Assembly (NCBI GenBank): GCA_965116015.1
Contig: OZ220477.1
Span: forward strand, 496,001-560,000
DNA length: 64,000 nt
From: S5-327 sp965116015
GTDB taxonomy: Bacteria > Chloroflexota > Dehalococcoidia > Lucifugimonadales > Australimonadaceae
Direction of reading: 5' to 3'
The notes beneath the pieces are model-generated. The model was not told the origin of the DNA, did no database searches, and saw nothing but the letters and a program-made list of their open reading frames with translations. Of the stretch, positions 63,406 to 64,000 are shown in pieces. Within the stretch, counting starts at the first letter, position 1. Every line of letters starts with the position of its first letter. A program made the position numbers and the translations under genes.

Positions 63406-64000
63406 ATGCTGGATGATTTGGTGCGGACTATTGAGGCGCTGCAGGAGCGCATCACTAAGCATCGGCAGTATCTGGGGGCTTATGAGAGCCGCACGCGAGT
63501 GGCGCTGATAGATCCTCTGCTGACTGCTCTGGGGTGGGATGTTTCCGATCCGGCTCTTGTTCATATTGAGCCGAGGACTGAGAACGGGTGGGCGGATTAT
63601 GCGCTGATGGGGGTTTATGTTCCGGTGGCGTTCGTCGAGGCGAAGAAGCTGTTGGACACGGATGCTCCGATCACGCAGACGGTAGGGTATGCGGTTAGCG
63701 AGAATATCCGCAGCAATACGAATGTTCGCTACTGCATTGCTACGAATGGCGATAAGTGGGAAGTCTACGACATTATGAGCCAGCGGTCGGCGCTGAAGAC
63801 GTCGATAGCGAGCGAGAGCGCTCCGAAGTGCGCGTTGCAGTTGCTTGGGCTGTGGAGGCAGAGCTTGCAAGGGGGCAGTTTCGATTTGCCTGTAGAGCCG
63901 CTGATTGAAGTTGAAGCGGCTCCGGTTGCGAATCAGCAGCAAACCTCGTCTGCTGAGCCTTCAATTATAAGAGAATCTGTGGAGACTACGTCTCCTTTCA
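63406..64000 (+). CDS. HsdR-N-like restriction endonuclease-domain protein (runs past window end)
   Basis: Open from ATG 63406 to the last base (198 codons). It is a close paralogue of the gene before it: MLDDLVRTIEALQERITKHR and LGAYESRTRVALIDPLLTALGWDVSDPA align without gaps. The PD-(D/E)xK residues are present as WADYALM (Asp64) and FVEAKK (Glu78, Lys80). After about residue 150 a Gln/Ser/Glu-rich linker begins (VANQQQTSSAEPS), at the place where the first copy has its Gly/Ser linker and frameshift. The rest lies outside the window. Stand-alone HsdR-N-like proteins are found in restriction and unknown-function contexts; the partner genes may lie further right. Confidence 0.8.
   Translation, partial: MLDDLVRTIEALQERITKHRQYLGAYESRTRVALIDPLLTALGWDVSDPALVHIEPRTENGWADYALMGVYVPVAFVEAKKLLDTDAPITQTVGYAVSENIRSNTNVRYCIATNGDKWEVYDIMSQRSALKTSIASESAPKCALQLLGLWRQSLQGGSFDLPVEPLIEVEAAPVANQQQTSSAEPSIIRESVETTSPF

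Overview
The window reads as chromosomal DNA from a high-GC, free-living bacterium. My best guess is a Chloroflexota lineage near SAR202/Dehalococcoidia. This is inference from the gene mix: MmgE/PrpD, amidohydrolases, Rieske oxygenases, several HyuB proteins with a branched-chain-type ABC importer, a deazaflavin-type nitroreductase, SelA, a SwrC-like RND pump, and surface proteins with long Thr-Pro linkers. No ribosomal RNA or marker gene settles the taxonomy.

Layout. (1) 1-13.2 kb: the end of an SDR, an amidohydrolase, MmgE/PrpD, an anchored beta-propeller protein, tRNA-Leu(UAA), selA, two related MFS exporters, a sugar-nucleotide epimerase and an RND pump. (2) 13.2-26.9 kb: a frameshifted epimerase, divergent hyuB/hyuA with clear back-to-back promoters, a five-gene branched-chain-type ABC importer, then two more hyuB genes. 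This looks like uptake plus ATP-dependent or carboxylating opening of amide/ring substrates, with three B subunits for one A subunit. (3) 27.0-33.7 kb: a compact three-gene operon, HEPN/DUF499-type ATPase, DUF1156 DNA methylase and a GIY-YIG domain protein. It is the best candidate in the window for an under-described system, probably anti-mobile-element defence. The methylase gene holds a low-GC segment with two long perfect inverted repeats. (4) 33.9-52.3 kb, minus strand: one giant gene of about 6,147 codons for a signal-peptide-bearing, C-terminally anchored surface protein. It is built from FN3, Calx-beta-like and Ig/cadherin-like modules and Thr-Pro stalks, with tRNA-Leu(UAG) upstream. 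(5) 52.6-62.2 kb: catabolic genes, namely a DDN-type oxidoreductase, VOC protein, amidohydrolase, two Rieske oxygenases flanking an SDR and a carboxymuconolactone-decarboxylase-like protein, and a methylmalonyl-CoA-mutase-type large subunit next to a G-rich repeat array. (6) 62.3-64.0 kb: tandem duplicated genes with an HsdR-N-like PD-(D/E)xK domain, the first frameshifted and the second running off the end.

How the parts fit. Regions 1, 2 and 5 describe a heterotroph that imports and degrades organic acids, amides and aromatic or terpenoid-like compounds. Regions 3 and 6 are restriction/defence-like and bracket the giant surface protein, so roughly 27-52 kb may be a variable accessory block. 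Both tRNA-Leu genes carry degenerate tandem copies of their own 3' ends immediately downstream, which is unusual and could mark past integration or local duplication.
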